A DNA stretch of 64,000 nt from CAVQYV01 sp963718295 [NCBI: uncultured Methylomirabilota bacterium] (GCA_963718295.1 CAVQYV010000008.1:186001-250000), one strand, 5' to 3'. Shown: positions 1-9,065, counted from the first letter of the stretch. Program-made: numbers and translations. The notes: generated by a model not told the origin, from the sequence alone.

Positions 1-544
1 TTCCAAGATGAGACAGGATTTTCCCGTGGCTACCCGCTATTTCGGGGCCTTCGAAGACGGCAAGATCAAGGCGCGGGGACTGGCCTTCCGCCGCGACGAC
101 ACGCCGCCTCTGATCAAAGAGGCGCAGGAAAAGATGCTGCAAGTCTCTCAGCTCCTGCAAGGACAGCCGGGAGTATCGGGAGAAGGAGCCGGGAAGTGCG
201 GGAGGTTTTGAAGGAGTACGAGATCCGCCTGCAGAGCGGGGAGGTCCGGAACGAAGATCTGCTCGTGGCCAAGAGCGTCCGCCAGAAGAGTAAACGAGTA
301 CAAGGTGGCAAATCACACCGCCCTTGCCCTGCAGCAGTTGGAGAGGCGGGCATCGAGATCCATCCCGGAGAGAAGGTCCATTACCTGATGAAGGACTACG
401 GGGTCGAAGAACAAAGGAGACCGCGTCCGCGCCTACCCCTTCGTCAGCGCCGATGATTTTTACGATGAAGAAAAATATGAAGAACTGCTCCTGGATGCGG
501 CGGAGGAAGTGCTATGCAGTCTATCATATCCTTTGCAAGCTTGA
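1..544 (+). pseudogene. Decayed 3' end of a family B DNA polymerase gene
   Basis: Joining three frames gives the C-terminal part of a family B DNA polymerase: the segment with RYFGAFEDGKIKARG and RRDDTPP, then VLKEYEIRLQSGEV, then VANHTALALQQLERRGIEIHPGEKVHYLMKDYG broken over positions 305-400, and RAYPFVSADDFYDEEKYEELL ending at a TGA at 542-544. At least three frameshifts (near 150-190, 290 and 405) separate the pieces. The polymerase and exonuclease cores would lie upstream of the window, so it cannot be told whether the 5' part is intact. Product family is clear by conserved wording; the gene is almost certainly dead at this end. Confidence 0.7.
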
Positions 545-574
545 TTTCCTGGAAACACAGATGATAAGCTTCCC

Positions 575-784
575 ATGTTCTGGACTATCCCTTCCAACCC
601 TTCCAATCCAGTTGGACCATATCCAGGGCCTGCAATCGGGGCCACCCGAGAGCCAAGACTCTTGGACCGCCTACGCAAGGCTTTGCAAGCCTGTCATGAT
701 AGCAAGCGGACCGAGCAAGCCTATGTCGTGTGGATCAAGCAGTTCGTCTACCTCCACAATCTAAGGCACCCGGGGGAAATGGGT
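575..784 (+). pseudogene. Truncated tyrosine recombinase, N-terminal SAM-like domain
   Basis: The stretch LLDRLRKALQACHDSKRTEQAY followed by VVWIKQFVYLHNLRHPGEMG is the N-terminal core-binding (SAM-like) domain of integron-type and XerC/D-like tyrosine recombinases, which bind and recombine DNA. Similarity stops at about 784; no catalytic Arg-His-Tyr domain follows, so this is a fragment fused in frame to unrelated sequence. It lies directly after the polymerase remnant, in a stretch where nothing is intact before 1286. Confidence 0.6.
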
Positions 785-799
785 TCGGAAAAGGAAGCT

Positions 800-1041
800 C
801 TACGGAGCGCGCCAGAATCATACGTTGCATTCGGCTGTGGAAGCAGTAAGCGTGTGTTTTCAATTCCCTTCTCAGATTTCGAGTCATGGCTCGAGGGATT
901 GTGGACCACGCAAAACAAAAAGACGATCAGTATGACTGGCATGTCGCGATTTATGGAACAGGGGATCAGTATACCCTGCACCGCAAGAGGGACCAGAAAA
1001 ACATTGATCTTACACAGTATGTCTTGGCAAAAGATGTCTAA
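800..1041 (+). pseudogene. Frameshifted remnant of an unrecognised protein
   Basis: Two consecutive frames look protein-coding: one with YVAFGCGSSKRVFSIPFSDFESWLEGLWTT and the next (ATG at 886, stop 1039-1041) with YDWHVAIYGTGDQYTLHRKRD and IDLTQYVL. Read together they resemble one small domain with a single frameshift near 900-910. I do not recognise the family. The 5' side is fused to the integrase fragment, so the true start is lost. Confidence 0.4.
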
Positions 1042-1285
1042 CCATCGTCTCCACGGGATCGCCGAAAAAACCGGCTCCCGGTGAACCACAGGTTAGAGCC
1101 TTTGGCGCGAACGAAGCGAAATTGGCCGCTACGAAGTTGGGACGCGAGCATCACAACTTGAACCAATGATCGCACGCGGACGGGGTCAAAAGGCGGCGGC
1201 AGGAGAGCTTGGTGGCTCGTCCCGCGGCTGCTGTTTCTGGCCGGCGTGCCATCGTGCCGGTCATCCATGGAGAGGAGGGATCTCG

Positions 1286-2020
1286 ATGTTGATGAAACGC
1301 ACCGTCGCTCAGATTCTCATAATGGTCGTTACCGTCGCGCTCACGGCGCCGCCGACCCAGGCCCAGCTTGACTGGCTGCTCAAAGGGATCGGCGAACTTT
1401 CCGCGAGCCGCGGGCTGACCGACGCCAAAATTGGCGCCGGCCTCAAGGAAGCGCTCCAGGTCGGCACACAGAACGCCGTGAACTTCACCGGCCGGCTCGA
1501 CGGCTACTTCCTCAACAAGGCGATTAAGATCCTATTACCCGACAATTTGAAGTCGCTGGAGCGGGGGTTGCGGGCGGTCGGGTACGGGTCACAGGTCGAC
1601 GAGTTCGTGCTGAGCATGAACCGCGCGGCCGAGCGGGCTGCGCCCGGAGCGAGGCAGATCTTCTCGGACGCGATTGGCGAGATGACCTTCGACGATGCAC
1701 GCAAGATCTGGAACGGATCCGAAACAGCGGCCACTGACTACTTCAAGGGCAAGACGACGGACAAGCTAGCGGCCGCCTTCCGGCCCGTCGTCGAGAGCGC
1801 GATGAACGAGGTGGGCGTCACCCGGCAATACAAGGAGTTGGTGGGGCGCGTCCAGGAGATCCCGTTTTTCCAACTGGGTTCGTTGGACTTGGATCAGTAC
1901 GTGGTGGGGAAGGCCCTGGACGGCCTGTTCCGCGTGGTCGCCGATGAAGAGAGGAAAATTCGGACGAACCCAGCGGCCCGGACGACCGAACTCCTGCGGG
2001 AGGTCTTCGCGAAGCGGTAG
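1286..2020 (+). CDS. DUF4197 family exported protein
   Basis: 244 residues. An N-terminal signal peptide (about 1-27, [15 protein letters not shown] then hydrophobic, ending TQAQ) is followed by an all-helical domain with the DUF4197 hallmarks: a GLKEAL segment, [38 protein letters not shown], and a C-terminal [14 protein letters not shown]. The family is found in Gram-negative periplasms and has no assigned biochemical role. The ATG at 1286 is chosen because AGAGGAGG lies about 8 bases upstream and it gives a normal signal peptide. No operon partner is intact; the next gene downstream is a broken phosphatase. Confidence 0.8.
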   Translation: MLMKRTVAQILIMVVTVALTAPPTQAQLDWLLKGIGELSASRGLTDAKIGAGLKEALQVGTQNAVNFTGRLDGYFLNKAIKILLPDNLKSLERGLRAVGYGSQVDEFVLSMNRAAERAAPGARQIFSDAIGEMTFDDARKIWNGSETAATDYFKGKTTDKLAAAFRPVVESAMNEVGVTRQYKELVGRVQEIPFFQLGSLDLDQYVVGKALDGLFRVVADEERKIRTNPAARTTELLREVFAKR

Positions 2021-2133
2021 CCGGAACCCGCTACGCGAACGTGCGTGCGGACGCGCCTACGCCCTGCCGTCCAACCCGGTGCAGCGGACCGGCTGCGCTG
2101 CCGCTGAGCCCGATTGACGAGGAGGAGAACATC

Positions 2134-2709
2134 ATGGAGCGACTCACGATCCTGTTTCTGGCGCTCATTGGCGTCATCGGTTTCTGCGCCGAGCTATCTG
2201 CACAGTGGACCGACAAAGACCTGATCTCAGCCCTATAAAAGGGTGGCTATGTCATCTACATGCGTCACCCAAAGAGCAATCCCAACCAGGCCGATTCAGA
2301 CCCTTTCAACCCGGACAACGTCAAGGCTCAGCGGCAACTGACCGACGAGGGCCGCAAGCAGGTGCAGGCAGTGGGCCGGTGGACAGGGTGATTTCGAGCA
2401 AGTTCTACCGCGCGTACGAAGCGGCGAAGCTACTCGATGCTGCTGAAATCACGACTTCCATCGATGTTACCGAGGGAGGCTTGGTGGTTTGTCCCAACGA
2501 GAACGACCTCGACAACTCCTGGGTGTGCTCCCCGCAGCCGGAAAGAACACGGTGATGATCGGCCATAAACCAAACCTAATAGATGCAGCAAGCAAGGATT
2601 TCGTGGATACGGGTGAAGGGGAAGCCGCCATTTTCCAGCCCCTCGGCGACACCAAATTCAAGCTCATTGAGCGAGTCACGGTGGATCAGTGGATCCGGTG
2701 GGCGAAACC
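2134..2709 (+). pseudogene. Broken histidine phosphatase-like gene (exported)
   Basis: An ATG at 2134 after GAGGAGGAG starts a signal peptide and DKDLISAL, then an in-frame TAA at 2236-2238. Read through, the frame continues as KGGYVIYMRHPKSNPNQAD, containing the Arg-His of histidine phosphatases, then breaks at about 2385. Two further frames give VDRVISSKFYRAYEAAKLLDAAE and GKNTVMIGHKPNLIDAA (the second conserved His) with GEGEAAIFQPLGD. So one nonsense change and at least two frameshifts. The transposase unit that begins at 2726 lies immediately downstream and may have removed the last codons. Confidence 0.7.
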
Positions 2710-2725
2710 CCCCCCATGGGGGACG

Positions 2726-3792
2726 TTGGTTCTAAAACAACTTGACAACGAGCGCCTCGCAAGGGTATTTTCCCTCCATGCCCCGACAACCCAGATTGGA
2801 TGCCCCCGGTGCCTTACATCATCTCATCGGCCGGGGGATCGAAGGGACCAGGATCTTCCGGAATGTCAAGGACCGGAAGGACTTCTTGGACCGTCTGTCC
2901 GCCCTTTGTCGAAAGGGCAGCCTAAGGGTCTACGCCTGGGCGCTCCTGCCTAACCATTTTCATCTCTTGGCCCAGACCGGCCGGCAAGGGATCTCCCAGA
3001 GCATGAGGAGGCTCCTCACCGGCTATGTGGTCAATTTCAACCGCCGACACGGCCGCTATGGTCACCTCTTCCAGAACCGATATCAATCGATCCTCTGCGA
3101 AGAGGACCCCTACCTCTGGGAGCTGACCCGCTACATCCACCTCAACCCGCTGCGGGCCGGAATCGTCAATAGCCTGGAGGAGCTGGACGACTATCCCTGG
3201 ACGGGCCATGCGGCCCTCCGGGGGAGGATCCGAAGGGACTGGCAGGATACCGATACACTCCTCTCCCATTTCGGCCCCAAGAGAAGCGAGGCCCTCTCTC
3301 GCTATCATGAGTTCATGCAGGAGGGGATCTCCCGGGGGCATCGGCCCGAGCTGGTAGGAGGCGGCCTGATCCGAAGCGCCGGGGGATGGTCTCAGGTCCT
3401 TTCTCTCCGAAGAAGAGGCATCCAGAGGGCCTCGGATGAGAGGATCCTGGGAAGCGAGGCCTTCCTTCAATCCCTCCTCTCGGAGGCCGAGGAGAGGGAG
3501 GCCCTGCGACTCCCTCGGAAAGACTTGGCCTGCTGGGCAAAGGAGTGGGCCGCCCAGACCGGGATCTTTGAATCCGACCTTTGCTCGGCCAGCCGCAGGC
3601 GGCCCATCGTCCAGGCCCGGAGACGATTCTGCCAGCTGGCGGTCAGAAAGATGGGATATTCGGGGGCGGAGGTGGCCCGCTTCCTGAGGATAAGCACCTC
3701 TGCGGTCAACCGCCTGGCCGCCTCCGGAGAGCCAGCAGGACTGGAAGGGGAGGGGTAGTCAGAATAGAGGGAGAAAGTTGTTTTAGAACCAA
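2726..3792. mobile_element. REP-associated transposase unit 1 with 18-bp inverted ends
   Basis: A Y1-type transposase gene is enclosed by a perfect 18-bp inverted repeat: TTGGTTCTAAAACAACTT at 2726-2743 and its reverse complement at 3775-3792. Outside both ends a TGGGGGAC block occurs (2718-2725; inverted copy at about 3805-3812), so the mobile unit may reach about 2717-3814. The right end abuts the aqpZ ribosome-binding region. No target duplication is visible, as expected for HUH transposases. Confidence 0.65.
2778..3758 (+). CDS. REP-associated tyrosine transposase (Y1/IS200-like)
   Basis: 326 residues. The first ~180 residues are the Y1 transposase domain: MPRQPRLDAPGALHHLIGRG at the N terminus, the metal-binding HUH motif as HFH (60-62), and GHLFQNRYQSILCEEDPYL followed by RYIHLNPLRAG. 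Tyr102 in QNRYQS is the likely nucleophile. The C-terminal half (PELVGGGLIRSAGGWSQVLSLRR onward) is the extension found in this transposase group and ends with a helix-turn-helix-like segment (GYSGAEVARFLRISTSAVNR). Such enzymes move REP-like hairpins through single-stranded DNA. The ATG at 2778 aligns with the conserved MPRQ start. A paralogue sits at 29274. Confidence 0.85.
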   Translation: MPRQPRLDAPGALHHLIGRGIEGTRIFRNVKDRKDFLDRLSALCRKGSLRVYAWALLPNHFHLLAQTGRQGISQSMRRLLTGYVVNFNRRHGRYGHLFQNRYQSILCEEDPYLWELTRYIHLNPLRAGIVNSLEELDDYPWTGHAALRGRIRRDWQDTDTLLSHFGPKRSEALSRYHEFMQEGISRGHRPELVGGGLIRSAGGWSQVLSLRRRGIQRASDERILGSEAFLQSLLSEAEEREALRLPRKDLACWAKEWAAQTGIFESDLCSASRRRPIVQARRRFCQLAVRKMGYSGAEVARFLRISTSAVNRLAASGEPAGLEGEG

Positions 3793-3830
3793 CCCCAGGT
3801 TTAGAGTCCCCCAGGTTGAGAAAGGAGGAG

Positions 3831-4523
3831 ATGGTGAAAGGGTTCGGTGCAGAGTTCTTTGGAACCTTCTGGTTGGTCCTGGGAGGCTGCGGCAGTGCTG
3901 TTTTGGCGGCAGCCTTTCCGAATGTTGGCATTGGACTGCTGGGCGTATCCTTGGCGTTCGGGTTGACGGTTCTGACAATGGCTTTCGCTATCGGCCATAT
4001 CTCGGGTTGCCACCTCAACCCGGCAGTCTCCATCGGTCTCTAGGCTGGGGGCCGATTCCCAGCAAAAGACCTTGTGCCTTATGTTGTGGCCCAAGTATTG
4101 GGGGCCGTTGCAGGGGCGGGTGTGGTCTTTATCATTGCGAGCGGGAAGGCGGGTTTTGATGTCACAGCTGGTTTTGCTTCAAATGGCTACGGTGCGCATT
4201 CTCCGGGGGGATATTCCCTTGGGGCGGGCCTGACGACGGAAATCGTCATGACCATGATGTTTTTGCTGATCATACTGGGCGCAACCGACAAACGGGCGCC
4301 GCAAGGATTCGCCCCCATAGCCATTGGCCTCGGTCTCACATTGATCCACCTGATCAGCATTCCGGTCACGAACACCTCTGTCAATCCGGCGCGCAGCACC
4401 GGCGTTGCTTTGTTTGTGGGGGACTGGGCGATCGCCCAGCTCTGGCTCTTCTGGGTAGCTCCAATCCTCGGTGCTGTCCTTGGCGGAATCGTGTACCGCC
4501 TTCTCAGCTCTAACAACGAGTAA
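3831..4523 (+). pseudogene. aqpZ: Aquaporin Z gene with one in-frame amber codon
   Basis: Read through one stop, the frame gives a full-length aquaporin Z of about 230 residues: [16 protein letters not shown], the first NPA motif ([10 protein letters not shown]), then TAG at 4041-4043, [17 protein letters not shown], and the second NPA motif ([15 protein letters not shown]). The TAG replaces the Trp of the conserved [12 protein letters not shown] segment, a one-base change from TGG. AqpZ is an inner-membrane water channel. The 5' region abuts the right end of transposase unit 1. ATG 3831 has an AGGAGG only two bases upstream, so a TTG at 3816 is possible. No other lesion is visible, so sequencing error remains possible. 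Confidence 0.85.
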
Positions 4524-4646
4524 CACATAGCCTGAGTATTCATTCCAGCCGACCGCTCCCGGGGGAGGCTGGATCCTATCACGGGGTGGCCCACAAACAA
4601 ATAAGAGGTATCTCAAATTTCATGCACTCAAGAAAGGGAGGCCGCG

Positions 4647-5066
4647 ATGGCAATTCGAATCTCATCCGCTGAATGGAAGGGGTCGCTCAAAGAAGGCGCC
4701 GGCACCATGAAGCTGGGCAGTGGCGCGTACGAAGGGCCGTTTACGTTTGCTTCGCGTTTCGAGTCGGGGCCAGGGACCAATCCGGAGGAGCTGATCGGCG
4801 CGGCGCATGCCGGATGTTTCTCGATGTATCTGTCGGCCCTGCTCACCACCGCGGGCTTCACCCCCACTCGCATCTCTACCACCGCTGCCGTCCATCTGGG
4901 TGAAGGACCAGCGATCAGCTTGATTGAGCTGAACACGGAGGCGGAGGTCCCCAACCTGGCGGAAGCGGCATTCATGGAGCATGCCGAAGCGGCGAAGAAG
5001 AATTGCCCGGTGTCGAAAGCGCTCGCCGGGCCGGAGATAAAGCTGAAGGCTAAGCTGGTGAGATAA
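4647..5066 (+). CDS. osmC: OsmC-type organic hydroperoxide peroxidase
   Basis: 139 residues, the normal OsmC length. It carries both redox cysteines in their usual settings: AHAGCFSMYLSALL and KKNCPVSKAL. The N-terminal WKGSLKEGAGTMKLGSGAYEGPFTF and SRFESGPGTNPEELIGAAHAGC are characteristic of the OsmC rather than the Ohr branch. The enzyme reduces organic hydroperoxides as a cytoplasmic dimer. AAAGGGAGG lies 7-8 bases before the ATG. It stands alone; the nearest upstream gene is the interrupted aqpZ. Confidence 0.9.
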   Translation: MAIRISSAEWKGSLKEGAGTMKLGSGAYEGPFTFASRFESGPGTNPEELIGAAHAGCFSMYLSALLTTAGFTPTRISTTAAVHLGEGPAISLIELNTEAEVPNLAEAAFMEHAEAAKKNCPVSKALAGPEIKLKAKLVR

Positions 5067-5532
5067 GCGGTAACAGGCCCGAGGATGGGTGTGTCAAAGG
5101 CCCCATCTCTTATGCCTGTTTTGTTGCAAATCTTGTCCTCGGTCGTAGTGCCTGGCGGCGGGCCACGATAGAATAACCTTGGGCCGCCCATCGCCTCGCA
5201 CCGCTCTGCTCAGCGATGAACGGGTGTTCAAAGCCATCGTGATCTCTCTGGCAGTCTTGCTGGTTCAGCGGCGGACGCCCGCGGCGCCTGGGTGGGAGCC
5301 GTTCGCCATAAGAGCACCTGTGTGAAATAGAAGCGGCCCGCGACGAGCGGGCCGTTTTGCATCTGGGGAATCACGTTTGGCAAAAAGGGTTGACCTGTTC
5401 CCAAGAGGTCTTGGTCAGGGTCAGTTGGCTGAGGCATAACCAGCTAATGCGGGCAAAAGGCCGTCCGTCGGGGGATGGCTCTATAGCGTATAAGCTTTGT
5501 TGAGGCTCAGCTGAATCGATCGTGGTGGCCGG
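5067..5532. other. Intergenic stretch without a recognisable gene
   Basis: 466 bases between osmC and the convergent hydrolase. Apart from the hairpin at 5334-5358 I see no coding pattern, tRNA or repeat. Confidence 0.5.
5334..5358 (+). terminator. Intrinsic terminator-like hairpin
   Basis: CGGCCCGC, a five-base loop GACGA, then GCGGGCCG followed by TTTT. It lies about 270 bases past the osmC stop, so it may belong to a lost gene. Confidence 0.5.
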
Positions 5533-6474
5533 TCACTCGGGACCAAGGCACCGCGGCTTGGTGCTCCCAAAGAACTCTTCCCACGAATCACGACCGTGCG
5601 TCACCAGGATGTGAAGGCTGGGAACCAACTCGTGGAGCTGATGGAGACGCGCAGCAGTCTGGCGAGCGCGGGCAGGATCGGAGTCCGTGCGCCTCATGAT
5701 GCGGGGCCGGTCCACCCGCTCGCGGTAACCCCTCGTGTCGTGAACCGCATCGCCGACGTGAAATAGCCTGAGCGTCGGGGAGAGGTTGACGAATATCCCG
5801 ATGCTACCAGGGGTATGTCCAGGAAGGCGCACGATGACGATCGATCCGTCTCCAAAGAGGTCCGCGCTCTCATCGAAGATCTCATATGGGGTCTGCTTGA
5901 ATGGGATGGGCGTCATTCGGCCCTCGAGAAGCCGCGCGTGAGCGGGCACGACCTCGAACGTCACCTGCTCTCGACCGCGCGCCACGAGCTGGATCTCCTC
6001 TTGCGACGCGAGTACCGGGATCGGTGGCAGGTCCATGAGTCCGCCGACGTGATCGGCGTGGGCATGGGTGGGAATGAACCATCGCAGGCGCGCCGGATCG
6101 GCTCCTGTTTTTCGCAGATGTTCGGACGGAGGCCTCATAGGCACTAAGGAACCCGGAAGGGCCCGCATCCAGAGGCGAGTCCCTAACGGGTAGACCTGAA
6201 TCTCGTCGGCGAAATGGCTGCTGTTGCCAGCGTCAATGAGAAGGTCGCCGGCGGGATGTCGCACGAGCAGTGCCGAGGCTGTACTGCTGAACATTTTGGC
6301 CGTCTCAATCCAGCAGACCGTGATGCGAGGGAGAGCAGCCAGTGACGGCTGGGTGCGACTGTGGGGGGCAGCTGGAGGCAAGGGGGTGCGCTGCCCGACG
6401 AGCAGGTACAGAGCTGCGGCAACGAGCAGGACCACGACGAGCAACGTGAGAGTCAGTCGCTTCGCCCAAATCAT
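5533..6474 (-). CDS. Membrane-anchored metallo-beta-lactamase-fold hydrolase
   Basis: 313 residues from the ATG at 6474. Residues about 6-26 form one hydrophobic helix (signal anchor), so the enzyme probably faces the periplasm. The catalytic domain has the MBL metal motif THAHADHVGG, then GHTPGS with the next metal His, HVGDAVHD with the bridging Asp, and a final LVTHGRDSWEE. Closest in layout to glyoxalase II/AHL-lactonase-like members, but the substrate cannot be told. A GTG at 6489 would add five residues. It points toward osmC, with no co-directional partner. Confidence 0.8.
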   Translation of the reverse strand: MIWAKRLTLTLLVVVLLVAAALYLLVGQRTPLPPAAPHSRTQPSLAALPRITVCWIETAKMFSSTASALLVRHPAGDLLIDAGNSSHFADEIQVYPLGTRLWMRALPGSLVPMRPPSEHLRKTGADPARLRWFIPTHAHADHVGGLMDLPPIPVLASQEEIQLVARGREQVTFEVVPAHARLLEGRMTPIPFKQTPYEIFDESADLFGDGSIVIVRLPGHTPGSIGIFVNLSPTLRLFHVGDAVHDTRGYRERVDRPRIMRRTDSDPARARQTAARLHQLHELVPSLHILVTHGRDSWEEFFGSTKPRCLGPE

Positions 6475-6489
6475 GAGGCCGCCGCTCAC

Positions 6490-6933
6490 AGGATATCACC
6501 ATGGCGAGGCATATCGTGCTCCGTGTGTCGTTTCCTGGACGGTCCAACGGCCCGGAAATACGCAGCGCCGATGGCGCGAAGCGAAGCACCCGCGCCCCAT
6601 GAGACCTGCGATCTTGTTGCCGGAGGCGTCGGACACCTCTTTTTGAGGCTGCCTGAGGTCGTTCCCCCTTCCGATTTCACTCCATTCAGAGGATGGGGGT
6701 AGATCATCAGTCTTTGATACCCTCACAGCGGGGATCCAAATACCCCCCGCCTTTCGCTGAGCAAAATCAGTCGCTGCAAGTGTGATTTACTCCTCCCATA
6801 TCCTGTTGTCAACGCCTTTTCAATCAGCAACAGACCCTACCTGGTCCAAGTTCCTTCGGCTGTACCCCCAATGGCCCTGCGATCTTAGAATCTGAGTGAG
6901 GCTGCCTCCAGGAAAGAACAAAGCGAAAAACCA
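6490..6933. other. Intergenic region, possibly a decayed gene end
   Basis: About 440 bases with no intact gene. The plus-strand stretch at 6610-6702 (GGVGHLFLRLPEVVPPSDF) and the complementary stretch at 27010-27075 share loose similarity, including GACACCTCTT, hinting at two remnants of one family; I cannot name it. Confidence 0.3.
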
Positions 6934-6962
6934 TTGACAAGGAACCGTCAGAGGCGTAAATA
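6934..6962 (+). promoter_or_regulatory. Sigma70-like promoter
   Basis: TTGACA at 6934-6939, 17-base spacer, TAAATA at 6957-6962. The start would fall near 6969, about 105 bases before the gene at 7074. The -35 is perfect, the -10 only half matching. Confidence 0.4.
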
Positions 6963-7073
6963 GCCGAACAGAGAGGATCGGTTTCCCCAAACCGGGATTT
7001 GCCTACAGTGATTACAGCTCGACCAATCGAAGACCAAGCGAGAATCTTCCCAACCAGGGAAAGGAGAGAGAGG

Positions 7074-7481
7074 ATGAGCCGACCCAAGCTGGTGGCGCGA
7101 TACCTGGATGGCCGGGTCGTGAAGGGATATAGTGAGGACTTTGACCCCCAGCGTCCCATCTTCCATATCCGGGAAGAGGTGGGTGGGACGCTGGGGGGCA
7201 GGGCCATTCCCGTTCGGAGAGAGGAATTGAAGGCCCTCTTCTTCGTCAAGACCTTTGAAGGAAACGCGGATTATCGGGAGCGGAAGAAGTTCATGGAGGG
7301 TGATCCCACCTATGGTCTGAAGGCGGAGGTCAGATTCTCGGACGGAGAGGTGGTACAGGGATCCACCATCGGCTACGATCCGCAGCAGCCCGGCTTCTTC
7401 CTGATTCCTCCCGATCTCAAGGGCAACAACGAAAAGGTCTTCGTGGTATCCCATGCGGTGAACCAATTCCGCTTCCTGTGA
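7074..7481 (+). CDS. Small DUF6982-like (PilZ-neighbour type) protein
   Basis: 135 residues, cytoplasmic, no signal or membrane helix. It contains two related halves: VARYLDGRVVKGYSEDFDPQRP and AEVRFSDGEVVQGSTIGYDPQQPGFF, each a beta-rich DG.V.G....P unit, with LKALFFVKTFEGNADY between and NNEKVFVVSHAV near the end. This matches proteins annotated DUF6982 in deltaproteobacteria-like genomes, whose role is unknown. AAAGGAGAG lies just upstream of ATG 7074. The gap to the Nramp-like gene is 78 bases in the same direction, so the two may be co-transcribed. Confidence 0.65.
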   Translation: MSRPKLVARYLDGRVVKGYSEDFDPQRPIFHIREEVGGTLGGRAIPVRREELKALFFVKTFEGNADYRERKKFMEGDPTYGLKAEVRFSDGEVVQGSTIGYDPQQPGFFLIPPDLKGNNEKVFVVSHAVNQFRFL

Positions 7482-7559
7482 CCGATAGTGAATTACGAAT
7501 GCCTGGTCTCTAACCCCCGTAGTCCCTAACCCTGTATCACTGGTAAAGGAGGCTAAGAA

Positions 7560-9017
7560 ATGGCTGAGCAAAAGATCGATCCCGGGAGAATGGCAGATTG
7601 GGGGAAGGCCGACCTTCCTGCTCCGCCCCCATTCAATCTCAAAAATGTCCTTGCGGTCATCGGACCGGGGACGATCGCCCTGTCCATGGCCATCGGCAGC
7701 GGCGAGTGGCTGGTGGGTCCGGCAGCGGCGGCGAAGTACGGTCCGGCTATCCTCTGGATTACGCTCGTGGCCATCTTTTTCCAGGTCATCTGGAACCAGG
7801 AGATTGCCCGCTATGTGATGTATACCGGCGAGACCGCCTTCTCCGGGTTCATGAGAACCAGTCCGGGCCCAAGGTTCTGGGGCTGGGTTTACTCGATACT
7901 GGGGGCTTTGCATGTGGGGTGGCCGGGGTGGGCCGCGGCATCGGCAGCCGCCATCTTCGCGGCCACAGTCGGGCATATTCCCGGAGCCGCAGACAAGGGG
8001 ACATTGCTCGCCTGGGGGTATGTTTCCTTTGGAGGTTGCGTCCTGATTCTGCTCATGGGGGGAGTGGTGGAACGGGCGCTGGAGAAGATCAGCAGCTACA
8101 TTGTCCTGTGGATTGCCTTCTTTCTTCTGGCCTTCAACATTGCCTTCGTGCCCGCAGGGATCTGGTGGAAGGTATTCAAAGGGTTTTTTGCATTTGGCGT
8201 GATTCCCCCAGGGGCAGACTGGCTCCTCCTGGGGGCTTTTGCCGCTTATTCCGGAGCGGGTGGCATCGGCAACATCTGGACCTTGAGCTGGCTCCGGGAT
8301 AAAGGCTACGGCATGGGAAGTGTGGTGGGGGCCATCCCAAGCGCAATAGGCGGCAAAGAGATCCCCCTTTCCAAGATCGGCATCGTCTTCGACCCCAAGA
8401 AAGAAAGCAACATGTCGGCCTGGAAGGCCTGGTGGAAGTATCTCTGGGTGGATCAAGGAGCGGTGTTCGGGATCGGCTGTTTCGTGGGCATGTACCTCTG
8501 CGTCCTGATTGCGGTGGGAACCATTCCTTTCGGCACCGACCTCAAGGGGTTAGCCGCCGGGGCTTACCAGGCGGAATACATGATGAAATACTGGAAGCCC
8601 CTTTGGTTCCTCTCCCTCTTTACGGGCTTCTGGGTCCTCTGGGGCTCACAGCTTGCCATTGTGGACGGCTACAGCCGGGTGATCACCGACATCATCTGGT
8701 CCACCAGTAAAAAGCCCCATACCTGGAAGTCCGGGCAGAAGATCGTTTATTACATCGCCCTATTTTCTTTTGTGGGGTGGGGATGCATCGCCATCAACCT
8801 GGCGGCGCCGATGATGCTCCTCTTAATCGGAGCCAACATGGCCGCGTTCATTCACGTGGTCGGGGGCATCCACATCTTGGTGGTAAACCATAAGTTCCTG
8901 CCCAAGGAAGTTCGGCCGCCCCTCTGGAGGAGCATCGTGCTGATTGCCTTCGTGCTCTTCTATGCTTTCTTTTTGATCGCCCTGGTGGGGAAACAGACCG
9001 GATGGTTGAAAATTTAG
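7560..9017 (+). CDS. Nramp-fold transporter without DPGN and MPH motifs
   Basis: 485 residues with about 11-12 membrane helices, the Nramp/LeuT-fold length. In helix 1 canonical Nramp proteins carry Asp-Pro-Gly-Asn; here the aligned segment is GPGTIALSMAIGSGEWLVGP (GSGE). In helix 6 the Met-Pro-His metal ligands are replaced by AAYSGAGGIGN. So the binding site is not that of a normal Mn/Fe carrier, and metal transport should not be assumed. The N terminus has the motif LPAPPPFNLKNVL, also found in the paralogue at 34329 (similar over its whole length). AAAGGAGG precedes the ATG. A strong terminator follows at 9066. Confidence 0.8.
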   Translation: MAEQKIDPGRMADWGKADLPAPPPFNLKNVLAVIGPGTIALSMAIGSGEWLVGPAAAAKYGPAILWITLVAIFFQVIWNQEIARYVMYTGETAFSGFMRTSPGPRFWGWVYSILGALHVGWPGWAAASAAAIFAATVGHIPGAADKGTLLAWGYVSFGGCVLILLMGGVVERALEKISSYIVLWIAFFLLAFNIAFVPAGIWWKVFKGFFAFGVIPPGADWLLLGAFAAYSGAGGIGNIWTLSWLRDKGYGMGSVVGAIPSAIGGKEIPLSKIGIVFDPKKESNMSAWKAWWKYLWVDQGAVFGIGCFVGMYLCVLIAVGTIPFGTDLKGLAAGAYQAEYMMKYWKPLWFLSLFTGFWVLWGSQLAIVDGYSRVITDIIWSTSKKPHTWKSGQKIVYYIALFSFVGWGCIAINLAAPMMLLLIGANMAAFIHVVGGIHILVVNHKFLPKEVRPPLWRSIVLIAFVLFYAFFLIALVGKQTGWLKI

Positions 9018-9065
9018 CGGATCCGAAACCGAATGGCAGGAGAAATCCCCACAACCACCCCGCGA

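Noticed and set aside
4041-4043. Pyrrolysine at the aqpZ amber codon
   Set aside because: The position is a conserved Trp in a water channel, and no pyl genes are in the window; mutation or error is simpler.
4540-4575. Terminator after aqpZ
   Set aside because: CCAGCC/GGCTGG can pair, but no T run follows and the loop is GC-rich.
6600-6710. Similarity between 6610-6700 and 27010-27080 as evidence of a shared gene
   Set aside because: Only a short block including GACACCTCTT matches and neither side extends into a recognisable protein, so I left it as a remark.
6948-8456. 502-codon minus-strand frame over the Nramp-like gene
   Set aside because: Charged, Pro/His-rich shadow sequence; the plus strand has clear membrane helices and a ribosome site.
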